DNA of 64,000 nucleotides from Amoebidium appalachense (Eukaryota; Ichthyosporea): NCBI GenBank assembly GCA_963693365.1, contig CAVNZM010000002.1, positions 13,640,001 to 13,704,000 of the forward strand, read 5' to 3'. Shown piece by piece: positions 32,954 to 46,878 of this stretch (position 1 is its first letter; each line of letters starts with the position of its first letter). The notes under the pieces were generated by a model. It saw only the letters and a program-made list of their open reading frames with translations, ran no database searches and was not told where the DNA came from. The position numbers and the translations under genes were made by a program.

Positions 32954-34099
32954 TGTTCTTTCTTTTGCAGAAGCGGGGTGCCTGAGAGGGTGCACTGAGT
33001 AAGAGACCGCCGGAGAGAGTATGATATGCAAACCGAGAAAACAGAAAGGTTCTGTCCGTGTGGGGCCGGGTGTGTGCTGGTGTGTACGCTGGTGCGTGCC
33101 GTATTGAGGAATAGATCTTGTGCTGGGACCGTGAGATGTTTTTCTTACACGTGGATTGTACTTTGATGACCAATGAAATTGTGACATTGTGGTGCTAATT
33201 TAACCAATCAAATTTGTGATGCGCACCGGACCAATAATCTGTCGCCTATCGTTCGTGTCAGTTTTCGTGTCCAGCTCAGTGTCACGTGCACCGGCGCATG
33301 CCATGGTAAATGCCCCCCCGCTTATAGGTAGTAAAGTAGCGTGATTTTATGCAGTGCATGCTTGCTAACTGTTATTCCTCAAGAAGAATTTGAACTGGCC
33401 TCTATGAGTATTGTACACGAGTATCTCCGTGTTGATCTCATGGCCTCTTTTTCCACCCCATGCATATGCATATCTATACAGCCGGGGAAGTTGGCACAAC
33501 TGCCATGATCACCCACCACCATTTTGACACGCTCACCCGCGTGAGCCCTGTTTACTTTTTGACATAACGACACACGCGTATGTCACCCCAATGAGCCCAC
33601 CACCAACACAGTGAACACGTACCGAAAGCCAAACCGGAAACCTGGGCCGTTTCATACGCCCCCACCACTTCTTTGTTTTCAGCTCGACCCAATAGGAGAA
33701 GTCACATTCGCTAGGTGTGAGCTGTGAAAGCAACCCAACCAACCGGAAAACGTGGCGACTTTTTGGGTATGTTTCAGGGATGGGCCATGCACGTGGTACT
33801 CGGGTGGACAGGGAGAGAGAACAAAAGCTGCGTTCTCGGTGAACATCCAGTCACTGTTCAGGCTCAAACACAGTTCCTTGTTCAAACACGGTTTCGGCAC
33901 CTGCTGGTAGTAAAATTTTAGCTCCCGCCCACACCACTCCGGTGGTATTGGTGACGGCTCTCTTCTCTCATTGCGTTTATGAAGCCTGTATACCTCCCTG
34001 TGGCTAAACGTACTTGACACAGATAGCGAAAGCGATTGTGAAAAAGCAAAGACAAAGCACGCTTGCACGGACCACCGCAAGGTGAATATTTAATTCAAA
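32954..34099. promoter_or_regulatory. divergent promoter region between the reductase-family and secreted-protein genes
   Basis: The two genes are transcribed away from each other across 1.15 kb that is nearly free of microsatellites. Three CCAAT boxes lie at 33170, 33204 and 33231, about 220-280 bp upstream of the minus-strand start. Open frames on the minus strand at 33533-34080 lack an ATG in a good position. Confidence 0.5.
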
Positions 34100-34676
34100 A
34101 TGAGGCTGCACAACACACAGCTTCCTTCCTATAACACATTCAACTTACGCCATGCACTTCTATGCCTCTGCCTTCTAGCATCGGCAACCTATGCCGTTCC
34201 TGTAGCACAGAGCCGTGTGGTTCCAGGGGAAGAGGATGGGTTGGGCGGGCCGGGTGGGGGAATGGGGAGCGCGCAAGGAGATGCATCTCCTCCACCGGGG
34301 GGTGATCGGTTTTTGGGCTGCCGAACGGGTAATTTTGCCGCGGGGCAGCAGAACAATGACTATATGTTCAGCTCCAGCCCAACGTAAGATCTCCACCATT
34401 CACACACAACCACTACTCTTTGCGTGCGTGCAAAAGGTTTCTTTCAGTCCCAAATTTGGATCATACACTTCCTCCCCCTTGCCTTTGGGTCAGAGGAGAC
34501 ATACGCGATATACCACGATGTTACAAAAACTCTTACTTCTCCCCCCCCCCCCCCCCCCTTCCCCCCTCTTCCCCCGAGGCTCCCCCAATCCTATTCTATT
34601 ACAACACCGCCTCATGGGGCGATTTTTGGACTCAAGGCTCTCAACATCTCCTTCCCCCCCACTCCCCTCCTCCCCC

Positions 34677-34716
<40 letters not shown>

Positions 34717-34996
34717 CCCCGCCCCCTCCACACACCGCCGCCGCTTCCCACCAACACCACCACTGTCATCACCAAACCACTCATAATCCACACACTCTCT
34801 CCCCACACAGCAACACCAATGCCGAGTGCGCACAGAAGTGTCGTCTGTCCAACTTTGTGGTGTCTGCCACCCATGCCACCGAGTGCCACTGCACAAACTC
34901 GCTGCCTGAAAACCAGCCCCAGGTCGGCAGGGATCAGGTGGGAGCATATGCATCTCTGATAGGTCTTTCTTGCGCGCACGCGCGTGTGTGTGTATG

Positions 34997-35040
<44 letters not shown>

Positions 35041-35076
35041 TGTGTGTTTGCGTGCGTGTGTGCGTGCGTGCGTGCG

Positions 35077-35141
<65 letters not shown>

Positions 35142-36559
35142 ACGTGTACTTCTTTTTTTGGGCCGGGGGAGGGAGGAGGGGGGGGTATTCAGCATGCAAA
35201 GTCACCAACCGTTGAAAAGTAAAAGTAACCAAGATACTAGCCGTATGTGTCTACCACGCACACTAGTTTACTAACATTTATGTCTTACAACCTCGGTCTC
35301 TCCTTTTTTATTTTTTTTTTGTCTTTTCCTTTTCTTTTTTTTTCCAGCAATCCGGTGTCCCTGGCTCCATGCGCACACCACCAAACAACCAACGCACCAC
35401 TTTGGAGCAACCTCTCGCAACGCCAGGCAACATTCTCTCCGAGTCCTACTGTAATGTGTCGTGCCCCGGCACATATGTGGGAATGATGGATGGCACATGT
35501 ACTGGGGCCGAGTGTTGCGGGGGGCTGGGAACAAATGCCGTACCGGCTTACAGCGTCACACTTATAGGATGTAAGTCATGTGTATGGGAAGGAGGGGTAT
35601 ACGGGGCTTGTTAAGGATCGGGGGGGAAGGGTGGGGGGGGGGGGGAGGGGGGGAGGGGGGAGGGAGACATTTGTAGGGGGGGGGTTTTGGGCCGGAACCT
35701 AAAAGGTAGTAAGCGCTTGCAGTATGGGTGTGCTATTGCATTTCTATTCGACAAAATGCAATCTGCATTATCCATATACGGACTACTGCTACGAATTTAT
35801 ACATGCACTTGTCTGTACTTCACCTTCAATTCAAGCACTAGGATACATACGCTCATTTTCACGCACTAAGATACATTAGCTTAGTCTCCCCTCCCCCCCC
35901 CCCCCCCCCCCCAAAAAAAAAAAAAAAACACGACCACCACCTTCTCCTCCTCCCACCACCACCCTCTTCCCCTCCCAAACAATTCATCCCACTCGTTTGC
36001 CCCCCTCCACCCCCCCCCCCCCCCTCCTTTTTTTTTTTTTTTGGCAGCGGTGGACGTGATGCAGCAACTTCTGGTGAGGGCAATGGACCGAGTGAGAAAC
36101 GAGGGGGCTCAGCTGCTGGGACGGCCCCAGTTTTTTGGCGGTATGTACGCGGGCGCGCGTGTGTGTGTGCGTGTGCATCTGTGTATGCATGTGTGTGTGT
36201 ACGTGTGTGTATGTGTGTAACGCACCCATGTCGTTTACCTAAATCGTTTTGCCATCCCCTCTCTCCCCCCCTCCTCCCCCCTCCCGCCATCACACACTCG
36301 CGAACGTCCTCCCTCTCCCCATCCCCCCCACCTTCCTCCACCCCAAAAGGGTCCCCTTCACCCCAACTCTTCTCTTTCCTCTTCTCTTGCCTTCCTCTCT
36401 TCTCCCCCTTCCTTCCCCCCGCCCCCCCTGCCGCCGCTCCCCTCCTTCATAAGCCCATATTGATCCTCTTTTTCATCTCTTTCCCCTTTTTCTCCCACCC
36501 ACACAATATCTCCAGCACAGACACACATCCACACGCACACAGTGCTAGACATGCACGTA

Positions 36560-36628
<69 letters not shown>

Positions 36629-36661
36629 GCACATACACACACACACACAGCCATCTCCCCC

Positions 36662-36720
<59 letters not shown>

Positions 36721-36725
36721 ACACA

Positions 36726-36760
<35 letters not shown>

Positions 36761-36805
36761 GTACACACACACGCACCTCCCCCAACACCCACACCTCCCA
36801 CAACA

Positions 36806-36836
<31 letters not shown>

Positions 36837-37136
36837 GTACACACAGACATGCCGCGGCGGCAGGCCAGCATTAAGGACTGGGGCAACCACACCATGTGGC
36901 ATGGCTGGATTGATGCCCAGGGCATTGGTGAGCCCCTCGACTACTGCAGATACGTCCCTGAGAGGCCCCAGAGGTATATAGTCTCCCGGCCCCCCCTCCC
37001 CTCCCCCCTTCCCCCCCCCCCCCCCCCTCATCTGCCCCAAATACACACACACTCCCCCCCTACATACACACACGTGCATACACACACACACACACAAACA
37101 CACACACAAACACACAAACACCCACACAAACACACA

Positions 37137-37179
<43 letters not shown>

Positions 37180-37361
37180 CTGGGCATATGTGTGCACAAA
37201 CCCCCACACCTTCCGATGAGACCCTCACCCCTCTATCTCTATGAGCCATTTTCGTGGCCCATGCTTAAGCACAAACTGTCATATGCGTACAAAAAATGTG
37301 TCGTCCATATACCTCCACGCACCGGTAACGGGATCAAGTAGAAAGCACACACAAACACACA

Positions 37362-37393
<32 letters not shown>

Positions 37394-37430
37394 TTAAGTA
37401 TAAAAGCACACACACACAGACACACAGGCA

Positions 37431-37461
<31 letters not shown>

Positions 37462-37557
37462 ACACATACACACTCACGCACTTGCTTACTATTCTCGATG
37501 ACAGTTTCCCCTCTCAAAACACAGCATACCCACAAACACTACCACCACCCCCCTCCC

Positions 37558-37621
<64 letters not shown>

Positions 37622-37906
37622 CTCAACTCCGTCTTCCAGTGTGCCCTAGCCACCACCAACGCTGTTCCCGATGGATACGAGCAGAGAAACGTGGTTCCCC
37701 CCTTCCTTTACATCGACAAGGTGCCTACATGGGTGGATGGGAACAAAACTTACGGCGATATGTTCGGTATAACCCCCCACCACCCTTCACCTGTCTCCCT
37801 CTCCCCCCTCACCCTCCCCCCTCCCCCCCTCCCCGCCCCCCCCCCCCACCCACACACCCACACACCCACCCACACACCCACACACCCACCCACCCAACCA
37901 CCCACC

Positions 37907-37941
<35 letters not shown>

Positions 37942-37980
37942 CACCACCACCAACACCACCACCACGACGCTCCGGCGACC

Positions 37981-38014
<34 letters not shown>

Positions 38015-38431
38015 ACAAACCCCCCTTTACCGCCCCTCTTCCCTACCAGATTTAAAACTTTGGCCTCCGATACAGCCAAAATTTTCAGTGCACCTTGAAT
38101 CCACTAACTAACCTATTTAGAGACCTCATGGCAATATAAGCAGTTCCACCCATCCCTATTTGCTCCCCTCCCCCCCCTCCCTCTCCACACCTGCCCACCC
38201 ACCCACCCACCCCTAACCCCCTCACGTGCACACACGATCTGTGCAAGTAAATTATGCTCATGCATCTTGTGCGTGGCAATCCACTTTTATGGCCTAATCC
38301 TCATTGGCTGTTTATCTGTATCTCAAATCTGATTGGCTATCACTGCAGACACCATCATACCGGACAGCTGTCTGCCCCGTAACATCATCACTGACTTTGG
38401 CAGGACAGATCTTTGGCATGGATGGGTATTT

Positions 38432-38481
<50 letters not shown>

Positions 38482-39307
38482 AAAAAAAAAAGGAAAAGAT
38501 AAGAAAGAAAAGCCCACCCACCCCTCTACCTGCAATTTTGCAGTCCAACCTCTTGCGAGTTTCCTCCTCCCCCCTCCCCCCTCCTCCTCCTCCTCCCCCT
38601 CCCCACTCCCTCTCTCTCGCTCCCTCACTCACTCTCCCTCTCACTCTCCCTCTCCTCCTTGCCTCCGCCTCTCTGCCATGACAGCCAAGCAACCCATGTC
38701 TATTGTACGGATTGTTTATTTCACCATACTCATAAGGGGAACCAACCATTCACCTAGGCACACAGATGGGGGTAAAGTGTGAAATAAGTCTACCTCCGTC
38801 ATATACTAGTCGAGTCAGATCCAGGTTCTAAGACTTCATTAGATTTTAACACTGTGTTGTGATTGGCAGGTGGACCTGCAGGGCCAGTCCAGACCCAATG
38901 ACTATTGCCGGTTTATTGGTGGCCAGCAACCCACCCTCGGCCCCAACGGCACATCTTTCAACGTCAGCCGTGTGGACTGGAGAGTAGGAAATCCCCCCCG
39001 CCCTCACCCCCCCCCCCCCCCCCCCCCAAACAATCCAACAATCCCTTCTACCCCCTTCCCTCTACCCCCTTCCTCCTCCTCTCCCCCCCCCCCCCCCCCC
39101 CCCCGCCCCTGGCGCTCCGATGGGCAACCTCCTGACTTGCCCTACACCATTTAGCAGAAATATGTTCATTTTCTATTCCACATCGGCCCTCTACCGACCC
39201 ACCTCCCCGGCCTTCGTCCCTCCACCCTCTTCCGCCCCTCTTGATCCATCACCATTCTGCCTCCCGGTGTTTCCCTCCCTCCCTCCTCCTCCGTTTATAA
39301 CCCTCCA

Positions 39308-39352
<45 letters not shown>

Positions 39353-39668
39353 ACACACGTCATACACACACACACACGCACAACCCCATGCCCAAGCCCA
39401 AGCCTCACCCACACCCCCTTCCCATGGTACCCCAAACAAAATGAAGCCCATCCTCAAATTCACCCCTGCCAACCCTATCTTCGTGCCCTTTCCCCCTCCC
39501 CCACCCCCCCCCCTCTCTCCCCCCTCCCTGCATACACCCCACTCGCCTTTTACACACACACAACAAACAACAACATACATACATGTTCACCCACTCACGG
39601 ATGCAAACCCACACACACACAAACCCTCCCCACTTCCCCCCGGCCACCTCCCCATCTCCCTCCCCCCC

Positions 39669-39709
<41 letters not shown>

Positions 39710-40253
39710 AACAGTTTCCCAGGCCACCCACCCAGCCCCCAGGCACCATATTCCAGTGCAGCCTTGCAGGGCACACCACCCGGTCAGAGGTCAACATGAC
39801 ATGGCCCGAATTCCTGGCCCACCCCAACATCCAACCACTGAACCTCATGACACTGCAGCCCACATTCCTGTTTCCAAATTCCTCAGGATGCTCCGGTATG
39901 TTCCCATTTTCCGGAATTCCATAACACTATAGACCCCGCCCCCCTCCCGCCCCCCGTCCCCCTTCCTCCCCCCCCCCCTCCCCCCCCTTCTCTGCTTTCC
40001 CTGACATTGTAAGTCAATTGAATAGAACATAACATACTGGGGAGGTATGTGTGGTGTTTTGCATGAAACAGCCTAACAATCTCGCATATCTCTGTGGGAA
40101 CCTACTATTCCTGTGCCCAGCTGCCACTTTCTGCACCTCCTTCCCCTTAAGCCACCCGTTTGTTCCCACACGCCTTCTCCCAGCCACCCTTGGAAGCATT
40201 CATACATGCAGTACACACTGTGCCGCACAAACATACCACAAAACACACACACA

Positions 40254-40339
<86 letters not shown>

Positions 40340-41142
40340 ACTCACCTAGCTCACAAACTCCCCCCCTCCCTCTCCACCTCTCCATCCCTCCCCCCCCCCC
40401 CCCCAAAAAAAAAAAAAAAAAAAAAAAAAAACACCTAACCACCCACCTCCCCATCCACCAGAGCCCCTTGCCATCACCGGGACCATGCAAGGAGGTGGGC
40501 CCTCACGTCCCAACGTTCCGCCGGGGGGTTCCTATGGATGCACCATAAATAGATACGGCCAATACTGGTGCAGCGACGTCTTCCAACCCCCCCGTGCAAA
40601 TTTCCTCGTGAGTGAAATGCGGAGGTCGGCGATAGTCATGGGTGATGCAAATATGCTCAACTCTAGGGTGGTCACCCGGTTGAATGACGTCCCGAGCAAC
40701 GAGGTGACCCCCCCCCCCCCCCCCCTTTTGCCCCCCTGTGCCCCCTTCTTCTCCCACACTGAAACCCTCAACCTCTTTCTTCTTGTCTCGAGTGTTGCAT
40801 GTGTGGATACATGTAGACACTGTGTACACATACACAGAAATTCCTTCTTCTGCATTAACGTGATTAGTGAACTTCTGTGGGCGGGTGGGTGGGGGGATGG
40901 GGAGGAAGGGGGGGGGTGGGGGGGGGTGGGGGGGGGGTGGGCAGCTGACTGGTTGAGGGGTAGATTGAGCTCTCAGGGGAGCAGAGAATGTGATGTCGTA
41001 AGGGCAGAGGGTAGTACGATGGGTGGCTGCAAGGAAATGGATAAAGACAAACCCGGGTCATTTAAACTCACTCCCCCTCCTCCCCCCCTCCCCCCACCCA
41101 CCCACCCACCCACCTCCTCTCTCTCTTCTTCCCCCCCCCCCC

Positions 41143-41173
<31 letters not shown>

Positions 41174-41877
41174 ACACAACTCCCACCCATTCATTCACCC
41201 CCCTCCCCCTCCCCTCCCCTCCTCCCCTCCCCGGGCCCTTTCTTCCCGTCCTCCGCCCCTCCCCCCCCAGATCCTTTTCTAATCCCCCCTTTCCTTTTTA
41301 TCCGATTGCTTCTTACCCCCCACACCCCATTACCCCCAGATAAATGCTATTTTTAGCCCTGTGACGCAGATTGCCATTGCACGTGCTGCCGTGCAGGTGC
41401 AGTGGACGAGTGAGTTTGAAATAGCAACGGCCGTATCTTTTGACGTCAGCCAGCTGATCACTTATTCCGGTAATTTCAAAAGGACCCCCCAACCCAACCC
41501 AACCCCCCCAACCCCCCCCCCGAAAAAAGTAGGACCCCACAACCCTCCGCTCCCTCTCTCTGTCCATCTCCCCCCCCTTCTCCCCGCGCCTTACCCGACT
41601 CTCCCAACAGAACCCCTCCCACACACCCTCCCTCCCTCCCCTCATCCCCCCCACCCCCACCACCCCACCTGGTGCCTGACCCCCCCCACCCCCCACCCCC
41701 CCCCCCCCCCCCCCCCCCCCCCCACCCCCGGGCCTCCTCCCCCGTCTCTCTGTCCTCGCACCAAAACAAAGATAGATTTTTGTATTTTTGGTTGTGGCGT
41801 TCCCTTTCATGTTGTTTTTGGTATGCCTCCTCAAATTACCAGCCCTATTCAACTTGATCACCAATGCTAACTACCCT

Positions 41878-41910
<33 letters not shown>

Positions 41911-42184
41911 CCCCCCCCCCCCCCCCCATCAGCTCCTCCCATCCCCACACACACATACACATGCACCTGCTCTTCCAACTCAAACCCACTTTAATGTAAT
42001 CACATAGCACACACACACGCACGCGCGCGCAAATAACGATTTTTCACGAGCATGTCTAAACCCATTTTGATGCACACACACACAACCGCGCGCGCACACA
42101 CACACATACACACAAACATGTCCCCTCCCCCTCCCTCTGTCCTCCCCCTCCCCCGCCCTTTCCCCCCTCTCCCCCCGCGACACA

Positions 42185-42253
<69 letters not shown>

Positions 42254-42563
42254 GCCCAGTGGCAGGATGAGAACGTGACCAACACTATTCTGGAAACCAC
42301 CACCATTTCAAAAACAAAGTCTTTGTCCTTCAGATGGCAATGGACTTTTGCCCTGCAATTGGTAGGAATGGATTTATAATCAACGATGTCTCAAATGGGA
42401 ACATCGAAAACGGTCGTGTATGTGTTGTGTGTGTGTGGGGGGGGGGGGGGAGGGGGGAGGCAGCGGGGGGGATTGGGAACGAAAGATAGAAGGTTTTTAT
42501 TTAACAGGTCTCAAATCTGGTAAAGATGGGAAGGGGGGAGAGGGGGAGGGGAGAAGGGGGGAA

Positions 42564-42594
<31 letters not shown>

Positions 42595-43277
42595 GGGGGG
42601 GGGGAAGAGTCAAGGGGAGAGTGTCTTAGAAGTATGTGCACGGATAACCTTAAAGCGACTGTGTGTCACTTCTTTGTGTTTGTGGGGGGGGGGGGGGGGG
42701 GGGGGGGGGGGTTGGGACCGAAAAATTGGTAGAATGTATTTGAAAAAGGTCAGGTGAATTTATAGTGCTTAGGAGGGTAAAGGGGGAAGAGAACGGTAAA
42801 GGGAGAAGAGGAAGGGTGGGTGGGGGGCAGGGGTGGGGGTGGTAAGGGGGAAGGGGTTTGCGGACAGGACACCTTATGAATACCGCAAAGTAGATCAAGG
42901 GAGGTAAAACAAAACGAGAAGCCAACACTGAGCGAAAACTTACCTATAATCATGATGTGATTGCCATGCTACCCATCCACACTCAAGATTTTGGCAACCT
43001 CCTCCTACCCCTCTTTCCCCCCCCCACCCCTCCATCCCTCCACCTCCCCGTCCGCCCCTGATCCTCTCTCCTATACCCACGCAAAAGCGCATGAACTAAC
43101 ATCCAAATACTCTTGTCTCCCCCCCTCCATCCCCCCCCCCCCCCCCCCCCCCCCCCCGGATCTTTACACCCTCCCCTACAAACACACAACATCTACTCAC
43201 CCCACGGCCTGTCACACGTGCATCACGCACACACACACACGTGCGCGCCACCCACACCCACCCACACCCAAACCGAC

Positions 43278-43351
<74 letters not shown>

Positions 43352-43708
43352 CCTTCAACTCTCTCCCCCCCTCCCCCCCCACCACCACCACCACACACAC
43401 ACACACACACACACAGACGTCCGAATATGCCTTTACTCTCACCGCGCCTAGCGGTATGCGCGCAGTAGCAACCTTCTACAAAGAATACACCCCCCTCACC
43501 ATCCTATGGCGTGCCCAATACGTTATGGAGGGGGCATTGTTAGTCGAATGGAACGGAAGGAGGCGGTGGGTGGACATTTCATCTATAATGTCTGTGAGGG
43601 AGAGAAGTGTGTGGGTGTACGGCCTTTGGAGATACGATGCACGCCCGAGGATTCTAGGTGTCGCGGAGGTATAAAGCCCCCCTTCTACCTTTCACCCTTT
43701 ACCTCCTC

Positions 43709-43754
<46 letters not shown>

Positions 43755-44180
43755 CCCCCCCCCTCCCCCCGGCCCCCTTGGCCTTATCCTGCGCCTACAT
43801 GTACATCCCCTCCTTCTCTCTCCCTCTCTCCCTCTCTCCCTCTCTCCCCCTTTCCCTCTCTCCCTCTCTCCCTCCCTCCCCGTCCCTTGCCCTTCTCCTG
43901 AACTACATTACAATATTGCGAAGTGATATCGTACGTAGTTGGCTCCTTTTCATTCTTTCCCTCTATCCCCCTAGAGCACATACCAATGTAACTACGGTTC
44001 AATCCAATCTATTCAGCCCTTGGCTCCCTAGTCATGGTTCTTACCTCAATATCCGTGAACACTCCAAAGCTAATGCAACCCCTCCCCTCCCCCCCTCCCC
44101 CCTCCCCCCTCCCCTCCAAAACCCCCCCTCATTTACTTTTACACCCCAATACCTCCCCCCACCCACCCCCCCCCCCCCCC

Positions 44181-44234
<54 letters not shown>

Positions 44235-44721
44235 AAAAAAGAAGAAGAAAAAAACACACACACACAAACACACACACACACACACACAGGTATTCAACTC
44301 CACCGGTTCCCTCGTTAGTGTCTTCCCAACCGTTGGCGGAGGCGAAGAAGCCCCAACGGGGTTTTTAACCGGCATAGGGACGGGATTGGGTGTCTTTGGC
44401 GGTGCGCCTGGGGGGCCCGAAGCAGGAACTTCTGGGGGGTTGGAAGGGGCGCCGGGATTCGCTCTAGGAGCCGAAAGCGGACTGGGCGTCGGGGAGGCGG
44501 ATTTGGGGCTAGGCCTAGGGGTGGCTCAGGGGTTGGGAGGCGTGGGGGCCGGGGGAATTACTGGTACGGGGGGGTTGACGACAGGTCTAGGGGGAGGTAT
44601 TGGTGGATTGGGGGATCTTGGGGCGGGAATAGGAGCAGGGCAGGGGATTGGGCTTGGTTCCCCCCTGGGTTTGGGTCAGGGGACGAATATTGGCGCAGGC
44701 GTACCGGGGTCTCTATCGTAA
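34100..44721 (+). CDS. secreted modular protein: signal peptide, Cys-rich head, two WHGW/DYCR modules, beta-rich region, Gly-rich tail
   Basis: Exons: 34100-34383, 34811-34937, 35348-35570, 36048-36140, 36847-36973, 37621-37766, 38349-38425, 38870-38983, 39715-39895, 40462-40703, 41340-41469, 42255-42361, 43417-43668, 44290-44721. All are GT-AG and in phase, 844 aa, TAA stop. A hydrophobic signal segment lies near residues 18-36. A Cys-rich stretch (C-x3-C, CHC) loosely resembles a WSC-type carbohydrate-binding fold, then comes a second Cys cluster (exon 3). Two modules share W-H-G-W-x-D-x-Q-G-x5-D-Y-C-R (260-277 and 356-373), each followed by FQC(A/S)LA. Exons 10-13 encode Thr/Ser-rich alternating strands, recalling the stem region of aerolysin/ETX-type beta-pore formers. 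That is a weak fold-level impression; function is unknown. Exon 14 ends in about 120 Gly/Leu-rich residues. Exon 2 could instead end at 34922. Exon 9 could instead start at 39743, but that needs a phase-1 donor in exon 8 (for example after 38969). Confidence 0.82.
36561..36846. repeat. (CA)n block ending at an acceptor
   Basis: Long (CA)n arrays end in CACACAG directly before exon 5 of the secreted-protein gene. The same intron starts with a GT-rich tract. Confidence 0.9.
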
Positions 44722-45550
44722 GTTTCGCTGTAATTTTGTGTCACTGCATCGGGCCTTGGTAGTTTTTCGGGGGGTTCTTGTTGGAATTCGGGCATCTGAG
44801 ATGCAGTACTAAGCAGAATACTTTTGGTTTTGATCATGGGTTTATTAATGGAGTGGGTTCCCGACATGTATGTCAATTTGTGGTCAATCTGAATTTAGCA
44901 CCACATAAAAGGTGTGGTTTGAAGAAAATGGGAAGGGTTAGCAAGTTGATGACATGATGACGTAGTCCATAGAGTGTGAATACTTTTTCCAAAATTCGTG
45001 TTCCAAAAATAGCAGCACAATGAATATAGCCGTAGCACTGTAGGGGCCGTATTCTTCAGGAGTGTATGTCGCCGGTGATGGCCACAGGACGCAGAAAGAA
45101 ACCGCCCGAAAGAAATAAAAAAGTTTTTTTTTTCAAAACCCCTCCAGCGTTTGAACGTGTGAGGACAGGGTAAATCATAAAGTCTGATTCCCACGTTTTC
45201 TGTTGTGTGAATTGGCCTGCGCGAAACAAAAGTGGCAGCCTGGGCTACAAACAACAAAGAGACGAGATGCACCAGCTTTTTCTTGCTTTCTTCCCTTCTT
45301 TCTTTTTTGGTCTTTTGTTGTTTGTTTGTTCTTGAAGTTTCCGGGGAGGAGTGGGGAGGAGAAAGAGAAATAGGCGAAGAGTGTATGCGTGTAAGGGGTT
45401 GCGGTGGAGGTGAGTGGGGGGAGGGGGTGCAGAGAGGGCAAAAGTACTCGAAATTAGTTAGGGAGACAATAACCTGGGGCGTCGGTGAGAGAGATATTGT
45501 GTGTGTATACGTGTGTGTGTTTTTGTGTGTGTGCTCGTATTCGTGTGTCT

Positions 45551-45621
<71 letters not shown>

Positions 45622-45936
45622 TGTGTGCGTGTGTGAGTGTGTGTACGTGTGTGTGTGTGTGTGTGTGTGTGTTTGTGTGTGTTTGTATGTGTGCTTGTTT
45701 ATACACAGTTTTGTTGTTACCGTCATCATACTACATATCGTCGTCTCTTGGTTGAGTGAGTGCCAGCCCAGGAAGCCTGCAAACTTTAAAATCTGCCATC
45801 CGCACAGATCGGGCCCATATTACAGACGTGGTTTTGAACGAACACACACATCATTACTTACACTGACAAAACAATCATGCTTCCTCCCCCCCCCCCCCCC
45901 TCCCCCCTCCCCCCCCTGCCCGCGATTGTTCTCTTC
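44722..45936. other. spacer after the secreted-protein gene
   Basis: Unique sequence to about 45470, then (GT)n to about 45690. Open frames on both strands near 44895-45440 start with GTG rather than ATG; nothing is supported. Confidence 0.5.
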
Positions 45937-46067
45937 TTAACTTGTTAAACACATTGAATTGCAATTAAAATATGTCCAATCGCTGTGCAAACACTGAAAA
46001 CATAGTCTCGGTTGTGGCGCAAGCATGTATTTGATACATGCGTCACCTATGCAATTGGAATATCCAG

Positions 46068-46115
<48 letters not shown>

Positions 46116-46366
46116 AAAAAAAAAAAAAAGACAACCTTTTCTTTTGTCCCTCGCAATTGCTGCCTATTCGTGCTCACAACTTTATCCCCGCCCCCTTCCC
46201 CCCCTCCCCCCCTCCCCCCCCCCCCAAAAAAAAAAAGGAAAGAAAGAAAAACTCTCACACACCCCGGTGACAGGGTCTCACCCCGGGTCAGCTCTTCCTT
46301 CAAAATCCTCTCCAGATCCTTTCTGCACCGGCCCGTGGGACAGCCTCTGTTTCCACAATTTTCCAT
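45937..46366 (-). CDS. possible two-exon Cys-rich small protein (64 aa)
   Basis: Exon 1 46282-46366 starts ATG and ends at a GTGAGA donor. Exon 2 45937-46046 follows a CATAG acceptor and ends TAA. Phases agree. The product begins MENCGNRGCPTGRCRKDLE and has eight Cys, four of them in the last third. The intron is almost entirely C and A/T runs. I do not recognise a family. A chance pairing of short open frames is possible; codon use is reasonable but the evidence is thin. Confidence 0.3.
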
Positions 46367-46405
46367 TACCACAACAACCCCCCCCCCCCCCCCCCCCCCC
46401 CCCCA

Positions 46406-46478
<73 letters not shown>

Positions 46479-46642
46479 CTTAATTCACCCCATCTTCTCC
46501 CTGTCACATGCACTTTTTGCTTTTGATTGACTCAGAACAACGACATGTAAATGCGACAGGTAAATGTATCAGCTGGGTATCCACAGAAACTCATTTTAGT
46601 TAACAATGTCAGGGTTGCAAGCCCCCCCCCCCTTCCCCCCGC

Positions 46643-46700
<58 letters not shown>

Positions 46701-46737
46701 ATACCCACCCACACACACACAAACACACCTTTTCCTC

Positions 46738-46833
46738 CTACAGACACACAACAATGTCACAGTGCCGTTGAAGCTCAAACAGTGTTTGTTGTTCCCTGGT
46801 GGATGTACGCTGCAAGTTTAAGTTTGTGTGCGT

Positions 46834-46878
<45 letters not shown>

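Noticed and set aside
33679-34080. 133-codon open frame on the minus strand
   Set aside because: Starts at TTG, has no upstream ATG, no splice sites and no family; it lies in the divergent promoter region.
43977-44090. Possible extra exon of the secreted-protein gene ([13 protein letters not shown])
   Set aside because: Needs a phase-2 entry, while exon 13 ends in phase 0 and joins exon 14 cleanly.
44895-45440. Open frames on both strands, one with a hydrophobic segment
   Set aside because: GTG starts, no splice support, and both strands open over the same bases.
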